Positions 10,679 to 21,689 of a stretch of 64,000 nt of DNA are shown piece after piece. A program made the position numbers and the translations under genes. Source of the stretch: Enoplolaimus lenunculus (Eukaryota; Nematoda; Enoplea; Enoplida; Thoracostomopsidae); assembly GCA_030248215.1 (NCBI GenBank), contig JASANG010003810.1, forward strand, positions 62,001 to 126,000. Direction: 5' to 3'. The first letter of the stretch is position 1. Each line of letters starts with the position of its first letter. Below the pieces are notes generated by a model that was not told the DNA's origin, searched no databases, and saw nothing but the letters and a program-made list of their open reading frames with translations.

Positions 10679-10898
10679 GCAGAAAATAAAGCAGGAGTGC
10701 TCAGACAAAGGCAGAAAATAAAGCAGGAGTGCTCAGACAAAGGCAGAAAATAACGCAGGAGTGCTCAGACAAAGGCAGAAAATAAAGCAGGAGTGCTCAG
10801 ACAAAGGCAGAAAATAACGCAGGAGTGCTCAGACAAAGGCAGAAAATAAAGCAGGAGTGCTCAGACAAAGGCAGAAAATAAAGCAGGAGTGCTCAGGC
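10679..10898. repeat. 32-bp tandem repeat, 7 copies
   Basis: Units start GCAGAAAATAAAGCAGGAGT and end GCTCAGACAAAG. Copies three and five carry AACGCAGG for AAAGCAGG. A 66-codon open frame runs into it from 10553 but is not recognisable as a gene. Confidence 0.93.
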
Positions 10899-11035
10899 AG
10901 CGCGTTTGAGTAAACCGTACAATAAGCTTCTAAGTATTGTAAACACTGTTAAACAATATTTACCCCACAATACCGACCAGGGGTGGAACGGTTTGGGTCA
11001 AGTGGACAACAGTGGTATTCGTTTTGGAGCCCACG

Positions 11036-11215
11036 TTTAAAACAGGGCCGGATCGTCTTCCTGTGTGGCTGTAATAGAGTCAGTTTAAACTTTAGACTCA
11101 CTTTTTTGCTTAGCTGTAAACTTAGAGTTAATAGGAATAGGCTTATCCTACGCTTGAAATTAGGCTTAGGAATATGCTTTTTAACTACTGTTCCGGTCCT
11201 GTTCTATACATGTGC
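11036..11215. mobile_element. TTAGGC element (type 1), TTAGGC orientation
   Basis: AAAACAGGGCCGGATCG at one end and CCTGTTCTATACATGTGC at the other; a short degraded GGCTTAGG core. Confidence 0.7.
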
Positions 11216-11766
11216 TCTTTACCTGTCAGCATCCGTTGCTCAAGGACGCAGACCAAATTTGAATTTGGGTTGGATAAATTTCGTGTAAATCTTTCGTAGC
11301 GACGGTCTGTTAACAACCGGTATCCCAGAGGTGATTTTGAAAACCCATAAAAGTGTCTTAATACCGTTTGCCTAGAAATTTCAAAAGGGGATCCTCCAGT
11401 CCATCCCCATGCTATTCGCTCCAACTCAAGCTCAGTTTCCTTATCAACCGAGTACCTCTGAGACCCAGTTGTATTTTAGCACATTTTCATAGCTGAAAAC
11501 CTGTAGCTAATCTGGTTTCGTTTTGGTTGGTTGACTGCTTACAAGTTGTATTGAAACTAAAAAGCATTGCACGCTACTCATCATTAGACAATACTTTCAA
11601 CGAAATTGAAAAGAACTTCAGCTTTAAGTTTTGTTTAACTTTTACCTTTAATTCGCTATTATTTCTGTGATTTGAGCCGTATACAGGAAACCTTTTGTTC
11701 AAGGATATTCCAAAAACAAAGTGTTTGGTATTCTTCGGTGTGCTGTGTAGCACGTATCAACAACGG

Positions 11767-12134
11767 TCCATGCATAGAACAGGGCCGGATCGTTTTCTGG
11801 AGGGGCGATAATAGAGTCAGTCTAAGATTTAGACTAATCTTTTTTTGCTTAGGCTTAGGCTTAGGAATAGGCTTGTCCATACGCTTAGGCTTAGGCTTAG
11901 GTTTAGGCTTAGGCTTAGGCTTAGGCTTAGGAATAGGCTTGTCCATACGCTTAGGCTTAGGCTTAGGCTTAGGCCTAGGAATAGGCTTGTGCATAGGCTT
12001 AGGCGTAGGCTTAGGCTTAGGAATAGGCTTGTCCATACGCTAAGGCTTAAGCTTAGGCTTAGGCTTAGGAATAGCTTGTTCATACGCTTAGGGTTAGGCT
12101 TAGGAATATGGTTATACTACTGTTCCGGCCCTAG
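11767..12134. mobile_element. TTAGGC element (type 1) with the longest hexamer array
   Basis: It begins TCCATGCATAGAACAGGGCC. The core 11847-12110 has more than 25 TTAGGC or near units in blocks of 3-9 separated by a 'GAATAGGCTTGTCCATACGC' spacer, itself repeated five times. The distal end is cut at TGTTCCGGCCCTAG. Open frames of 80-125 codons on both strands are translations of the hexamer, not genes. Confidence 0.85.
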
Positions 12135-12514
12135 TCACTAGCGAATTCAGACAGAGGGCGTACGTCACTTAGTCAGAAAATTATTTTTTGTGTTAAAATG
12201 ATAACGGCCGACGCTTTCGGTGAGAACATTTTTAGTGATAATATCGTGAGGTCGTTATCGTACAATTTTTTCTTCCTCAGAAAATTGACATACATATTGC
12301 ATACTGTAAAAATTGCATTTCATAACTTTTGCCAGCAGGTCACGGACGATAAGAAATTTCTGGATGCGCCGCTTGCTTTAATCATTGCATTTTAATATAA
12401 TTTTCACACTAAAAATTTGCAATTTACTGTCTTCAACCATTTTCCATATAGGGTCTTTGGAAATTGCACGCTACTGTTCAGTTGGTTTTGCTTCTGTACA
12501 TATCAGGAAATGCT

Positions 12515-12650
12515 ATTTTTTCACGGGACTGCCGCTGAGTAAACTTGATAAGCTTTAGACTATTTTTATTTAGGCTTAGGTATAGGCTTATCCTTGCGCT
12601 TAGGGCTATAGGAATATGCGTGTCCTGCTGGTTACGGTCCTGATCTACGC
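12515..12650. mobile_element. TTAGGC element, degraded
   Basis: GGGACTGCCGCTGAGTAAAC, GCTTTAGACTATTTTTATTT and TTAGGCTTAGGTATAGGC, ending GGTTACGGTCCTGATCTACG. Confidence 0.55.
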
Positions 12651-13136
12651 ACTGAACTTCAAAACAAATATGTGTGGCCTTTTCGAAAAGCGCTTCTATG
12701 ACCCGAATAAGATGGTGTAATTGAAATTTCATCCGTATTTGAAATCTTGCAATTATAGCTAAAACTATAGACGACTTTTATGATCGATCATAAAGAGGGG
12801 GATTCTTAAGTATAATCTTGCATTTTCGCTCAACGGTTCGATACAAGACAAATAAACGTTTAATTCAACGGATAGTTGCAATATCGGATATCAGGATACA
12901 ACCGGTGGTCAGCCTCCGACTCCGGCTCCGGTAGAATTTTTGCCAAAGGTTTCGGCAATTTCAATAGTAAAATTTTGCATAGTTTTGTAAAATTTAGCTG
13001 TTTGGCGCGTTTCGTTTTAACTATTGGCACAATTTTGAGGTAAAATGCGATGCACACGGTACAAAAACGCAGGCACTCGCTCTGGAAGACGCCAGCCGAT
13101 GCTGGAACGCAGTATAACAGCCCAAAAGTATTTGCT

Positions 13137-13304
13137 AAGGACCTGAAGCCAAAGAAAGGCCAGGGGGATGGGGGTGTGTTCTCCCCTGGAAAAATTACAC
13201 TCTAGAAAATTTTCAACCTTGCATGTAAGTCAACGAAAATTCTTGTATGCCGTCCTGAAAAAGTTTTAGCTCCCCTAGCAAGGTCAGTTGGCTACGGTCC
13301 TGAT
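13137..13304. mobile_element. hAT-like MITE, plus orientation
   Basis: GGACCTGAAGCCAAAGAAAG, AACCTTGCATGTAAGTCAAC, AGTTGGCTACGGTCCTG. Confidence 0.72.
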
Positions 13305-13329
13305 CTGGTCTTAGGTTTAAGCTTATGAT

Positions 13330-13810
13330 AATCTTTTGTGCAGAGAGCAGAAAATTAATTTTACGACGTGAATACTGTAGCGACGAGACTAAGAGGAGGA
13401 CTGATATTTATTTGTCTTTTCCAGAGGGTACCCCCTGTTATTCGGTTACGGACTGTTGTTTATTTTTAACCAACGTTTCGCCACCCTTTGTTAAAAATAT
13501 ATGTCCGGTACTGCGACTATCCGTTGAATTAAACGTTTTTGCCTTGTTTCAAAAGCTTGAGCGATAATGCAAGGTTAAATATACTTTGGAATTCTTTTCA
13601 AAACTTAAGTGCACTTTAAAGTTTCGAAATCAACTTTATTTGGTCCTGGAGTCATTTATGCGCTACAGTTAGGGATAACTGACATTTATGGACTCTAATT
13701 AGGATTTAGGGACTCAATCCGTTTACGGACTCTGATTACAGATCCGGATTTGTATTTATTGGGACTCAAAATGGGGACCCCCACTTATTACCCCGCACCC
13801 TCTTATTCGG
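13330..13810. mobile_element. dispersed repeat (GGACTC-rich), longest copy
   Basis: It shares ACTGATATTTATTTGTCTTT, GGTTACGGACTGTT and CTGGAGTCATTTATG with 44400-44640 and 55440-55640, and the part around TGGACTCTAATTAGG with 54785-54965. No coding capacity or clear ends. Confidence 0.65.
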
Positions 13811-14016
13811 GTCACTACAGTACAGATTTCACTCAGTAAGCAGTTTGTCCTTTCGCTACCCACACCTTCAGGCTTCAGGATTGTAACCAGCACAACCTGA
13901 TAGCGAAGGGACAACAATTTTAACATGAGCATTTGGATAGATTACATGCTTACAAGCAGTGCTAAATTTTTCCTGAGTAGGTTGGGCCACATTGTTTTAG
14001 TATGAAATCAGAGTTC

Positions 14017-14188
14017 AGGCCTATTGCCAGAAAGGGCTGAAAGGTTCACAGTCCATTGAACAATTTTAGCCATTTTATAAAAAAATTTTCAATCTTGCTT
14101 GTAATTCATCGTAAACCCTTTTATATATGCCAATATCGAAAAATATTTAGCATCCACTAGCAAGGTGAGCTGGCTACTGGCTTGGTCC
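14017..14188. mobile_element. hAT-like MITE, plus orientation, degraded
   Basis: AGGCCTATTGCCAGAAAGGG and CAATCTTGCTTGTAATTCAT to GGTGAGCTGGCTACTGG. Confidence 0.65.
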
Positions 14189-14359
14189 GAATTATTTGGA
14201 TACACAGTAGCAGTTTCGAATAATGTACTACACTTTTAATATATTGTCGTGTACGAAAGTTTGTTTGATTTTCATGGTTTATGTAAACACAGTTTTCGCA
14301 GCCATTTGAGTGATAGAATTATAAACTCTAAACGGTAGAACAGAAGACAGAAGCATAAA

Positions 14360-14602
14360 ATGCGATGTTTACAAAAAGATCTGGGGCAAAATACCCCCAT
14401 TTCAACCATTGGACTAAACATAGTGGATACATCACGGCCCCGGAGCCGAAAACGCAAAAAATCGGAACTACCACAGCGGCATTACAACCTACATCCGGTA
14501 CGCCTCTATGAATATATTTTATCGCTTGGTACCAGTACCTATCCTGATAAACGTGACACCAGGATATACGCTTGCGATCGAAGCTGGCGAAAAGTAATTT
14601 AG
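14360..14602 (+). other. unassigned open frame, 80 codons
   Basis: It reads 'TSRPRSRKRKKSELPQRHYN' with a basic cluster and ordinary residue composition, unlike the repeat translations nearby. There is no family match I recognise and no clear acceptor or donor. It could be a chance frame or an exon. Confidence 0.2.
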
Positions 14603-14844
14603 TTCTAAATAATAATACACCGTCTTGCTTTTGATCCTGCTTGGGACCTTAGCCTTGCTTGGGATCGCCTTGGATCAGCCAGTGCTTACTGCACCCGCTG
14701 GCAGAAGTGTTTGAAACTATGTTATCCAGTATGGTTTCGGCTAGGGTAACTGACCTGTCCACTCACCTACAAGGTTAGGGTTGGGTCGACAGCCGCGGCA
14801 CAGCAAGCAAGGTAACCCTTCGAGGTATAGGGTATAGTAAAAAT

Positions 14845-15034
14845 GACCCATGTATAGAACAGGGCCAGATCGTTTTCCGGAGGAGCTATAATAGAGTCAG
14901 TTTAAGTTTAGACTAGTTTTTTTGCTTAGGCTTAGGCTTAGGCTTAGGCTTAGGAATGGGCTCATCCATACGCTTAGGCTTAGGTTTAGGAATACGCTTA
15001 TACTACTGTTCCGGCCCTGTTCTATACATGGGCC
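14845..15034. mobile_element. TTAGGC element (type 1), intact with 8-bp duplication
   Basis: GACCCATGTATAGAACAGGG to CCTGTTCTATACATGGGCC, flanked by perfect GTAAAAAT at 14837-14844 and 15035-15042. The core is (TTAGGC)5 plus a second short cluster. One of the reference copies for the family's boundaries. Confidence 0.9.
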
Positions 15035-15293
15035 GTAAAAATGATGCGACTGGAAGCTAGTTTCCTCTTTGGCTTTTCAACGTAAAGTAACTTAGCGACG
15101 CTGGTTACCGTTAGAAATATTTCCTGTCTATTACTGATGTTCTTCTTGATGGTTTGTATTTTTAGGGCCAATTTTGAATTTATCAATGCTATCAGTGCTA
15201 CGCTATACTTTACTGTGCCGAACGCCGTGATGCGCCGCCGGACGTCCCTTAAACAAAAATATACGTAAACTCCATTTGGTGGCGTGCGGCAAT

Positions 15294-15453
15294 CGGGCCC
15301 GTAGCCAAGCCAAAAGGCGCTCAACCCCGCTCGAAAAATTTTGCCCTCCCCCCAGAAAATTTTCAACCTTGCTTGTTACTCATTGAAAACTCTTGAATGC
15401 CCCTTCTGAAAAATGTTTTAGCCACCCTAGCAAGGTGAGCTGGCTACGGACCT
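15294..15453. mobile_element. hAT-like MITE, plus orientation
   Basis: GGGCCCGTAGCCAAGCCAAA, AACCTTGCTTGTTACTCATT, GTGAGCTGGCTACGGACCTG. Confidence 0.76.
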
Positions 15454-15639
15454 GGTGGCGATTTTTAATAGAAAAGTTTTCACTGTACCGCGCGCCGGCG
15501 TGCGGCAAGTATAGTACAGCCCTTATTCGTCCAATAATAAGTTTACTGATTGTTGTTGAAATTAGCTATTTTAACACTATTTTAACTGCACAATTTTGAT
15601 TCACTTTTAACCCTCATATTGAGATCGATTAAGATTTTA

Positions 15640-16075
15640 CCACTTCCGGCTCCGGAATTGTCCGCTTGACATAAACCCTGCCTCCCCAATTTATTCATGT
15701 ATACCTGTCGCAGCATTGGTGCCTCCGGCTCAGGCAGAAAATCGACTTCTGGCTCAGAATCCGGTAGAATTCCTGTCGTACGTTCCGGCGCTTTTGGTAA
15801 TAAAATTTTGCAGTTTTACAATAACTTATTTGTTTTTGGTGTGTTTTGTTTTAACTTTTGCTTACTATTTTGATGAAAAATTGCCGAGATTTTGTAAAAA
15901 AGCGACCGTAATACTGAAACATTTAACAACATGTTACAGATTTGTAAAAAATTAACAAATCAAAACGTCTAATTTTAAGTACCTGATTTCGCTTCAACTC
16001 ACAGGCTTCAGTTCCGGTTACGCCAAGTTTTGTCCGCCTCCGGGTCCGGTTCCGGTATATTTCATCTTCATTATT
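15640..16075. repeat. CCGG-rich dispersed repeat
   Basis: CCGGCTCCGGAATTG, GGTGCCTCCGGCTCAGG and GGGTCCGGTTCCGG lie within AT-rich sequence; related to 12880-13050 (GCAGTTTTACAATAA and TTTTGGTGTGTTTTGTTTTA versus GCATAGTTTTGTAAAATT). No coding signal. Confidence 0.5.
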
Positions 16076-16947
16076 CTTCTCGCTTTCGTCCTATACACAA
16101 ATTCCTGTATACCTTTCGGTCCATTTATTGCAAGTTTGCAATTTTAGTACAATTCACATTAACATTTAACTGCATAAAATAGCAAATAGCTGTACATCTT
16201 TATACACTGTTATTGTCCCTACGCCTGTAGTATGTAAGCTTGACTACCGTTTTAAGCTAAACTTCTACTGAGTTTACAAATGGTGTTCTATGAGTTTACA
16301 AAGTTTCTAAACGAGCTTGCAGGCTGCAGTAGTTTAAACGATTGAGAGACAGACGTGCAGGATGGGACTGATGATAAAGGGGGCCCATAACATTTGTAAG
16401 GTCGCAGAAGAAACTGTTCTTCGCATAGAATTGTTTTAATGTTGTCGAAAAAATTTTTGGGTCATGAGGGGGGGCGTAGGTGGTTATATGAGGTGCCCCC
16501 TGTCTTGCCTTCGCGTAGTTGTGACCCTGGATGGATGGATGGAGAACACTAGGCCTACTTAAAACATTTTGTGTCGCTATGACAAGTCTGCGTTGCTTCT
16601 ACTGCTTGTTTCGCCGTTTTAGTTTCGAAATTTAAATGTTTTTGCTTTACGCAACAGGAAAATAAACTTTACTTTAACGGTGTACATTTCTATATTGCAA
16701 AAATGCAGTTTAACCTGCATTTAAACGAGTGAAAATCAAAGGAAAATTTAGTGAAATTTCTGGTTTAGTAAAATATTTGAATTGGTTTACATTTTACGCT
16801 TTGATCGGCTGTGGCAGCGACAGTGACAGCTTAATGCTGTGTACTAATACCGATGTTTTAGCTTTTACCTGTTCACTAGAATTTTAACCTGGTTTACAAG
16901 TACACTTTGGTTTATAATGGTTCGTAAGTTACAAGATGTATCCTGTC

Positions 16948-17153
16948 GGCCCATGTAAAGATCAAATGCGCAACGCTTTTCTGTGGGACTAGAAAAGAGT
17001 AAGCTTAGCTTTAGACTAATTTTTTGGCTTGGCTTATAGACTAGGCTTAGGGTTAGGCTTAGGAATATGGTCATTCTAACGCTTAGGTAGAGGTTTAGGC
17101 TTAGACTTAGGCTTAGGAATCTGTTTATAATGCGCACGATCTTTACATTGGCC
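16948..17153. mobile_element. TTAGGC element (type 1)
   Basis: GGCCCATGTAAAGATC at the left and GATCTTTACATTGGCC at the right; a decayed TTAGGC core. Confidence 0.78.
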
Positions 17154-17932
17154 GCAGGCTTGAACGAAAATACAACTCTAAACTCTGAAAATTTAGCTTG
17201 CGTCAAAACACACAGCCTTCGCAGGCCGTTTCAAAAATTTACTCTGAAAAATATGGCCACGATGTACAGTTATATTTTGTGTAACTGAATTGAAATTTTA
17301 AAATATACCAACAACATTGCAAAAAAACAGTTTTTAAACCTTACAATATAGTGGGCACTCAACTATTTCTACAAAGCAGACATATTTTGCAAATTAAAAG
17401 CTAAAAATGTTTTAGCAAATATTAAAATCTTAAAAATAAACCTTAGTGCCGAAACAGACATGGGCGGAGACCACGTCCAAAATTACGGCGCGGGTGCCGA
17501 TTGCGATATTCAAAACATTTTTCAAATTTTTCGTTTAAACTCTTGCTAGAGTGAGGGCACGCTTTGGAGTGGGGGCCTCCAAAATGGTTAGTATGGGCGG
17601 TGACTGTTAAGACCCTGACTATCTCATCTTAGTGAATCCGTATAAAAACGTCCTGATGCTAAAGAAATATTATGTAAAAACGTTTTGTTCTGGAACATAA
17701 GGGATTCGGTGTACCTTCCAAAAAAACTATTCTCTTTATGCTCGTTTTTGTCAAAGTTTAAAATTGAAAAAAAATCAACATAAATGTTGGTCTGTAATTT
17801 CTTTACAAATTGTAATATTTCATATTAAAATACAGTTTTTCAGCTGTAAATTTACATTAAATTGTGCCATTTGATGCTTGCTTTATAATAAAGGGACCGA
17901 CTCCAAAAAACCGTTCAAATGCTTGTATTTTT

Positions 17933-18134
17933 GGCCCATGTAAAGATCAGCGGTGGAACGTTTTTCTGCGGGACCGCAATAGAGTAAGCTTAAGCTTTAG
18001 ACTAATTTTTTTGCTTGGCTTAGGTTTAGGCTTAGGTTTAGGAACTTGCTCATTCGTACGTTTAAGCTTAGGTTTAGGCTTAGACTTAGGAATATGCTTA
18101 TAATACTGTTCCGCCCCTGTTCTTTATATTGGCC
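17933..18134. mobile_element. TTAGGC element (type 1), intact with 8-bp duplication
   Basis: GGCCCATGTAAAGATC to TTCTTTATATTGGCC, flanked by GTATTTTT on both sides (17925-17932, 18135-18142). Confidence 0.9.
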
Positions 18135-18214
18135 GTATTTTTTGAACCATTAGAAGACGTAAATCTTGCCTTCATTTTTGATAACTTTTAAGCGACCAAC
18201 GTTGTTAATTATAA

Positions 18215-18556
18215 GGGCCTGCCCATTGGAAGACGGGTGGACTGAGAGAACTTAGAGTCGGGAGGTTTAGGCAGGGGATTGAGCGACCTGCCCGCTGAGA
18301 AACGGGTTACTGAGGAACTACAATGGGGAGGTTTAGGCTTAGGCTTGATTGGCCTGCTAAGCGACATACAGGTAGACTGAGGGACTTAAATTCGGTAGGC
18401 TTAAAGAAAGACGTGAAAGGCATGCCCGCTGAGACACAGGTAGACTGGCTGACTTAGAGCCAGGATGCTTAGGGTTAGGCTCTATAAGCGTGCCCACCGA
18501 GAAACAGGTAGACAGAGGTTTAAAGACGGAAGGTTTAGGTTTAGCCTTGAGTTTAT
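18215..18556. repeat. ~90-bp tandem repeat with TTAGGC-like words
   Basis: Four degenerate units share 'GCCTGCCCGCTGAGAAAC', 'AGGTAGACTGAGGGACTTA' and 'GGGAGGTTTAGGC'. Some units contain TTTAGGCTTAGGCTTG, suggesting growth from a TTAGGC element core. Confidence 0.75.
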
Positions 18557-18559
18557 GTT

Positions 18560-19590
18560 TACGGTAGCGCATAAACTTAGTGGAAACACTGTTATACTTG
18601 GGTCTTTCGAGCCATTATTTACCGGTTCCGTTTTAAATTTTTAAGCTCAAGCCTAATTGACAGAAATTGTCCGTTTGACGACAAGTTATCGCGATTTTAC
18701 AGACCAGGTTTCCAAAACCATCAATTTTTGGGGGGAACGCCAAAGTTTTCGACAGAACCTTCGTCAATTCTGCAGTTTGGCTCAGAATATTCACAAATAA
18801 TTGACAATCCTCATGATTGTATCTTATCATGTGCTGTCGCTACAGTTCGCTTGTTTGAAAACCTATTACTATTTCGAGAGCGTAACCTTAAAGCCTAATA
18901 GTCTATCATATAATTCTAGTTCATTGCGAAAGGGGTGCAGCGTGTACGGGGAAGTAAACAAATTCGCAATGTTTGTCTCAGACTCGTAAAAATTATTAAC
19001 TCGAACATTAAATGCTTAAAGTCTGAACCCGATACAGTTTGGGATGCCCCAATACCATCTACTTCTTGGGGCTGGCATATAGCCAGATAAGCCTATAATT
19101 TCACATGTAACGAAATTATCGATGTAGATTGTTTGATCACATAGCTAACCGGAATAATAATTTTTTCGGCAAAAGACTCGTAACCCAAGCTATGGATGCC
19201 GCGATAACCATGTTCTGACCCGTTTACCAAATCAATACTATATATTGATTCCTGAAACATCTATAACTGTGTCGCTAGTGACCCCTCGCAAATTAACTCA
19301 GTCTTAAAGTAAACAATTTTGGATTGCAATTGTAGGGGCGCCCCGAAATTATTGCGTGCCCACCCAAATGTAAGTTTCTGCGGACGCGTCTGTGTCGTTG
19401 ATGTATATTATCATATTACCTCAATCGTCCAAAGTGAAAACAACAAAGAAATTGTGCCGCTATAAACGTTGAAATCGGGTCCGCTGAACTCACGCGGTCA
19501 GGTATACATACATGTATGTAAATACGTATTCGGTTGAAATTTGTACATACTGTGACACATTGCATTAATTGCCACTGCAAACACTGCAAT
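18560..19590. other. no gene recognised
   Basis: AT-rich unique-looking sequence; short open frames (61-66 codons) without motif. No repeat family of this window identified. Confidence 0.5.
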
Positions 19591-19629
19591 TTTGCTTTTC
19601 CAAAATGTAAAAGTTAATGCAAATCAGAA

Positions 19630-19810
19630 AGATATTATATATACATATATATGTATGTATATATACATATATATAATATATACATATATAATATATATTA
19701 TATATATTTTATATATTTATACATATATATTTATATATATTTTTATATTAATATATAAATATATAATGTATATAATATATTTATGTTATTGAAGATATAT
19801 ACATAACATA
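19630..19810. repeat. TATATACATATAT microsatellite
   Basis: Imperfect AT/ACAT dinucleotide-type tract. The apparent Tyr/Ile-rich open frame is not a gene. Confidence 0.9.
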
Positions 19811-19814
19811 CATA

Positions 19815-20485
19815 TGAAATCGCGTGCGAATATCAATATTGAAATTTCGGCTATCGAACTTCTTCCCTTGAACACCCGACGTTTGCCTTAAAATTTAAAC
19901 AGGACACGCCAAACAGAACCCAAATTGTTCTCGCAGACTCAAAATGATGCGTACATTTTGAGTGCAAAACAGCAACTGCAAACAGTTGTGCATGCCCCGC
20001 TGTGGTGTTGTGAATCGATACGAGGCATAAATATTCCTCCAAACTTATAGCTTCGGGTTTCGGGTACAACCAAATTTTTCCTACATTTTGCCATATTTAC
20101 ACAGCCCCTAAAGCCGGCTACGGAGACAATTTCTACGAGTTTGAAACGATTTATTGCGTATATTTTTTCGATGTTCACTCGTCGACCAATGCTGAGGCAC
20201 CGGTTTTGAGAGGACTGGTTAAATTATTTTACGGTTGTGAACGGAAAATGTTTGGCCTGGGTTGTGATATATTTTCTCGGCTGGTTTGTTTCTGGTTCTA
20301 AGTCTATAATTTTTCTTGATTTTAAAATTCAAATGGTAGAGTTGAGAGTAAAGACACAAAGCGACAATAATTTGAATGACCATTTTTGATTTCGAAAATT
20401 TGTTCGCTGTGGCTGTTGTACGCTACCTTCTGAAGGCTACTAGCGGATTCAAGGAGGGCATCCGCCTTTCCCGTGAGAAAATTGT
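19815..20485. other. no gene recognised
   Basis: Unique-looking sequence between the microsatellite and the foldback; overlapping minus-strand frames at 19851-20178 show no motif. Confidence 0.45.
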
Positions 20486-20489
20486 TTGT

Positions 20490-21250
20490 GATAAACACGG
20501 ACGGTGATAAGAAGGACCTATGGGAGGGCGCATGTCCAATTTTTTGAATCTTTTAGGTTATCGTTCCAGCCAGCGTTTGTCCAAAGATGGTTGGATTTTA
20601 AAATTCTTTTCATATTTGAGCTCCTCATAACATCCACTAGTCATTTCATGGCCAAATTTGAATTTTTTATGATTTTGGCACCCAAAAACTTTTTGTTAAA
20701 AAGTTCGACAAATTATATGCCATTCGATGCAGCTTATGAAGCTGAGTCCAAAACTCGTCTAACTGATTTGACACGCAGCCAACGATTTGGAATAGACAAA
20801 TTATATACCATTCGACGCATCCTGCTGAGCTGAGTCCAACTGGATTAAAACTTTTACAGTCAAACTCATGGTTAACGGGTTATGGTCAAATGATTGATTT
20901 GGCACGCAGCCAACGATTTGGAACGGTGCCAAATCAATCATTTGACCATAACCCGTTAACCATGAGTTTGACTGTAAAAAATTTAACACAGCTGGACTCA
21001 GCTCAGCAGGATGCGTCGAATGGTATATAATTTGTCTAACTTTCAAGCAAGAGATTTTTAAGTCGAGGCGACCTTGGTCGTCTTTATGACATTTTAAAAA
21101 GTCGAATTTTTCAAAAATTCAAATATGGTCATGGAATGACCAGGCCAGGTTGTGAGAAGCTCAAATATGTGACAATTTTCAAAATCCAACCATTTTTGGC
21201 AAACACTGGCTGGGGAATATCCGAAAAGGACCTGCTATTTTAGATTACTT
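20490..21250. mobile_element. large foldback (inverted repeat) element
   Basis: The two arms meet near 20922. The inner arms (20800-20920 and 20924-21040) are almost perfect inverted copies through AATCATTTGACCATAACCCG. The outer arms pair more loosely: 'GATGGTTGGATTTTAAAATT' at 20588 against 'AATTTTCAAAATCCAACCAT' at 21173. The left arm also has an inner direct duplication around GACACGCAGCCAACGATTTG. It would form a hairpin of about 350 bp per arm. Confidence 0.85.
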
Positions 21251-21522
21251 TTTTCACAAGGGTAAGTTTGAAAAGCAATTGATTACACACTGTAAATGAA
21301 ACCATAAAGGGGGCTTAGTTAATATGTGCGACACACAAATTTTTTTAACATTTTCTCAGGACAGACACCGACGGAAACTTACAACGTATGCAAAAAGTTT
21401 TCTCGGCTCGGATCATTGGTGGGGAGGGGGGCGCGACCCATCGCCCCTCCTTACCACGGTGATTGAATGGCAAGGTCAATACGTTGAGAAGGATGTAACG
21501 TCATTTTTCTGGAACTCAGCGC

Positions 21523-21685
21523 AGGTCCGTAGTCAGCTCACCGTGCTAAGGGGGGCTAAAAAATTTTCAGTACGCAAGGGTTTTCGTTGACTTACAAGCA
21601 AGGTTGAGAATTTTATAAAGGAGCCAAATTGTTTCAGGGGAGGGGTTGAGCTGCCCCTAAGCCTTCACCCGTGGCTACGAGCTCT
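21523..21685. mobile_element. hAT-like MITE, minus orientation
   Basis: CAGGTCCGTAGTCAGCTCAC, GACTTACAAGCAAGGTTGAG, to CCCGTGGCTACGAGCTC. Confidence 0.74.
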
Positions 21686-21689
21686 ACTG

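Noticed and set aside
10553-10753. A 66-codon plus-strand gene
   Set aside because: Its last third is the 32-bp satellite and the first part has no recognisable motif; kept only as a note under that repeat.
11847-12110. A telomere or subtelomere at this position
   Set aside because: The TTAGGC runs are short, occur in both orientations across the window, and lie between transposon-type ends with target duplications.
11659-12141. Overlapping 84-125-codon frames rich in KPKP, LGLG and LSLS
   Set aside because: Translations of the TTAGGC array in several frames.
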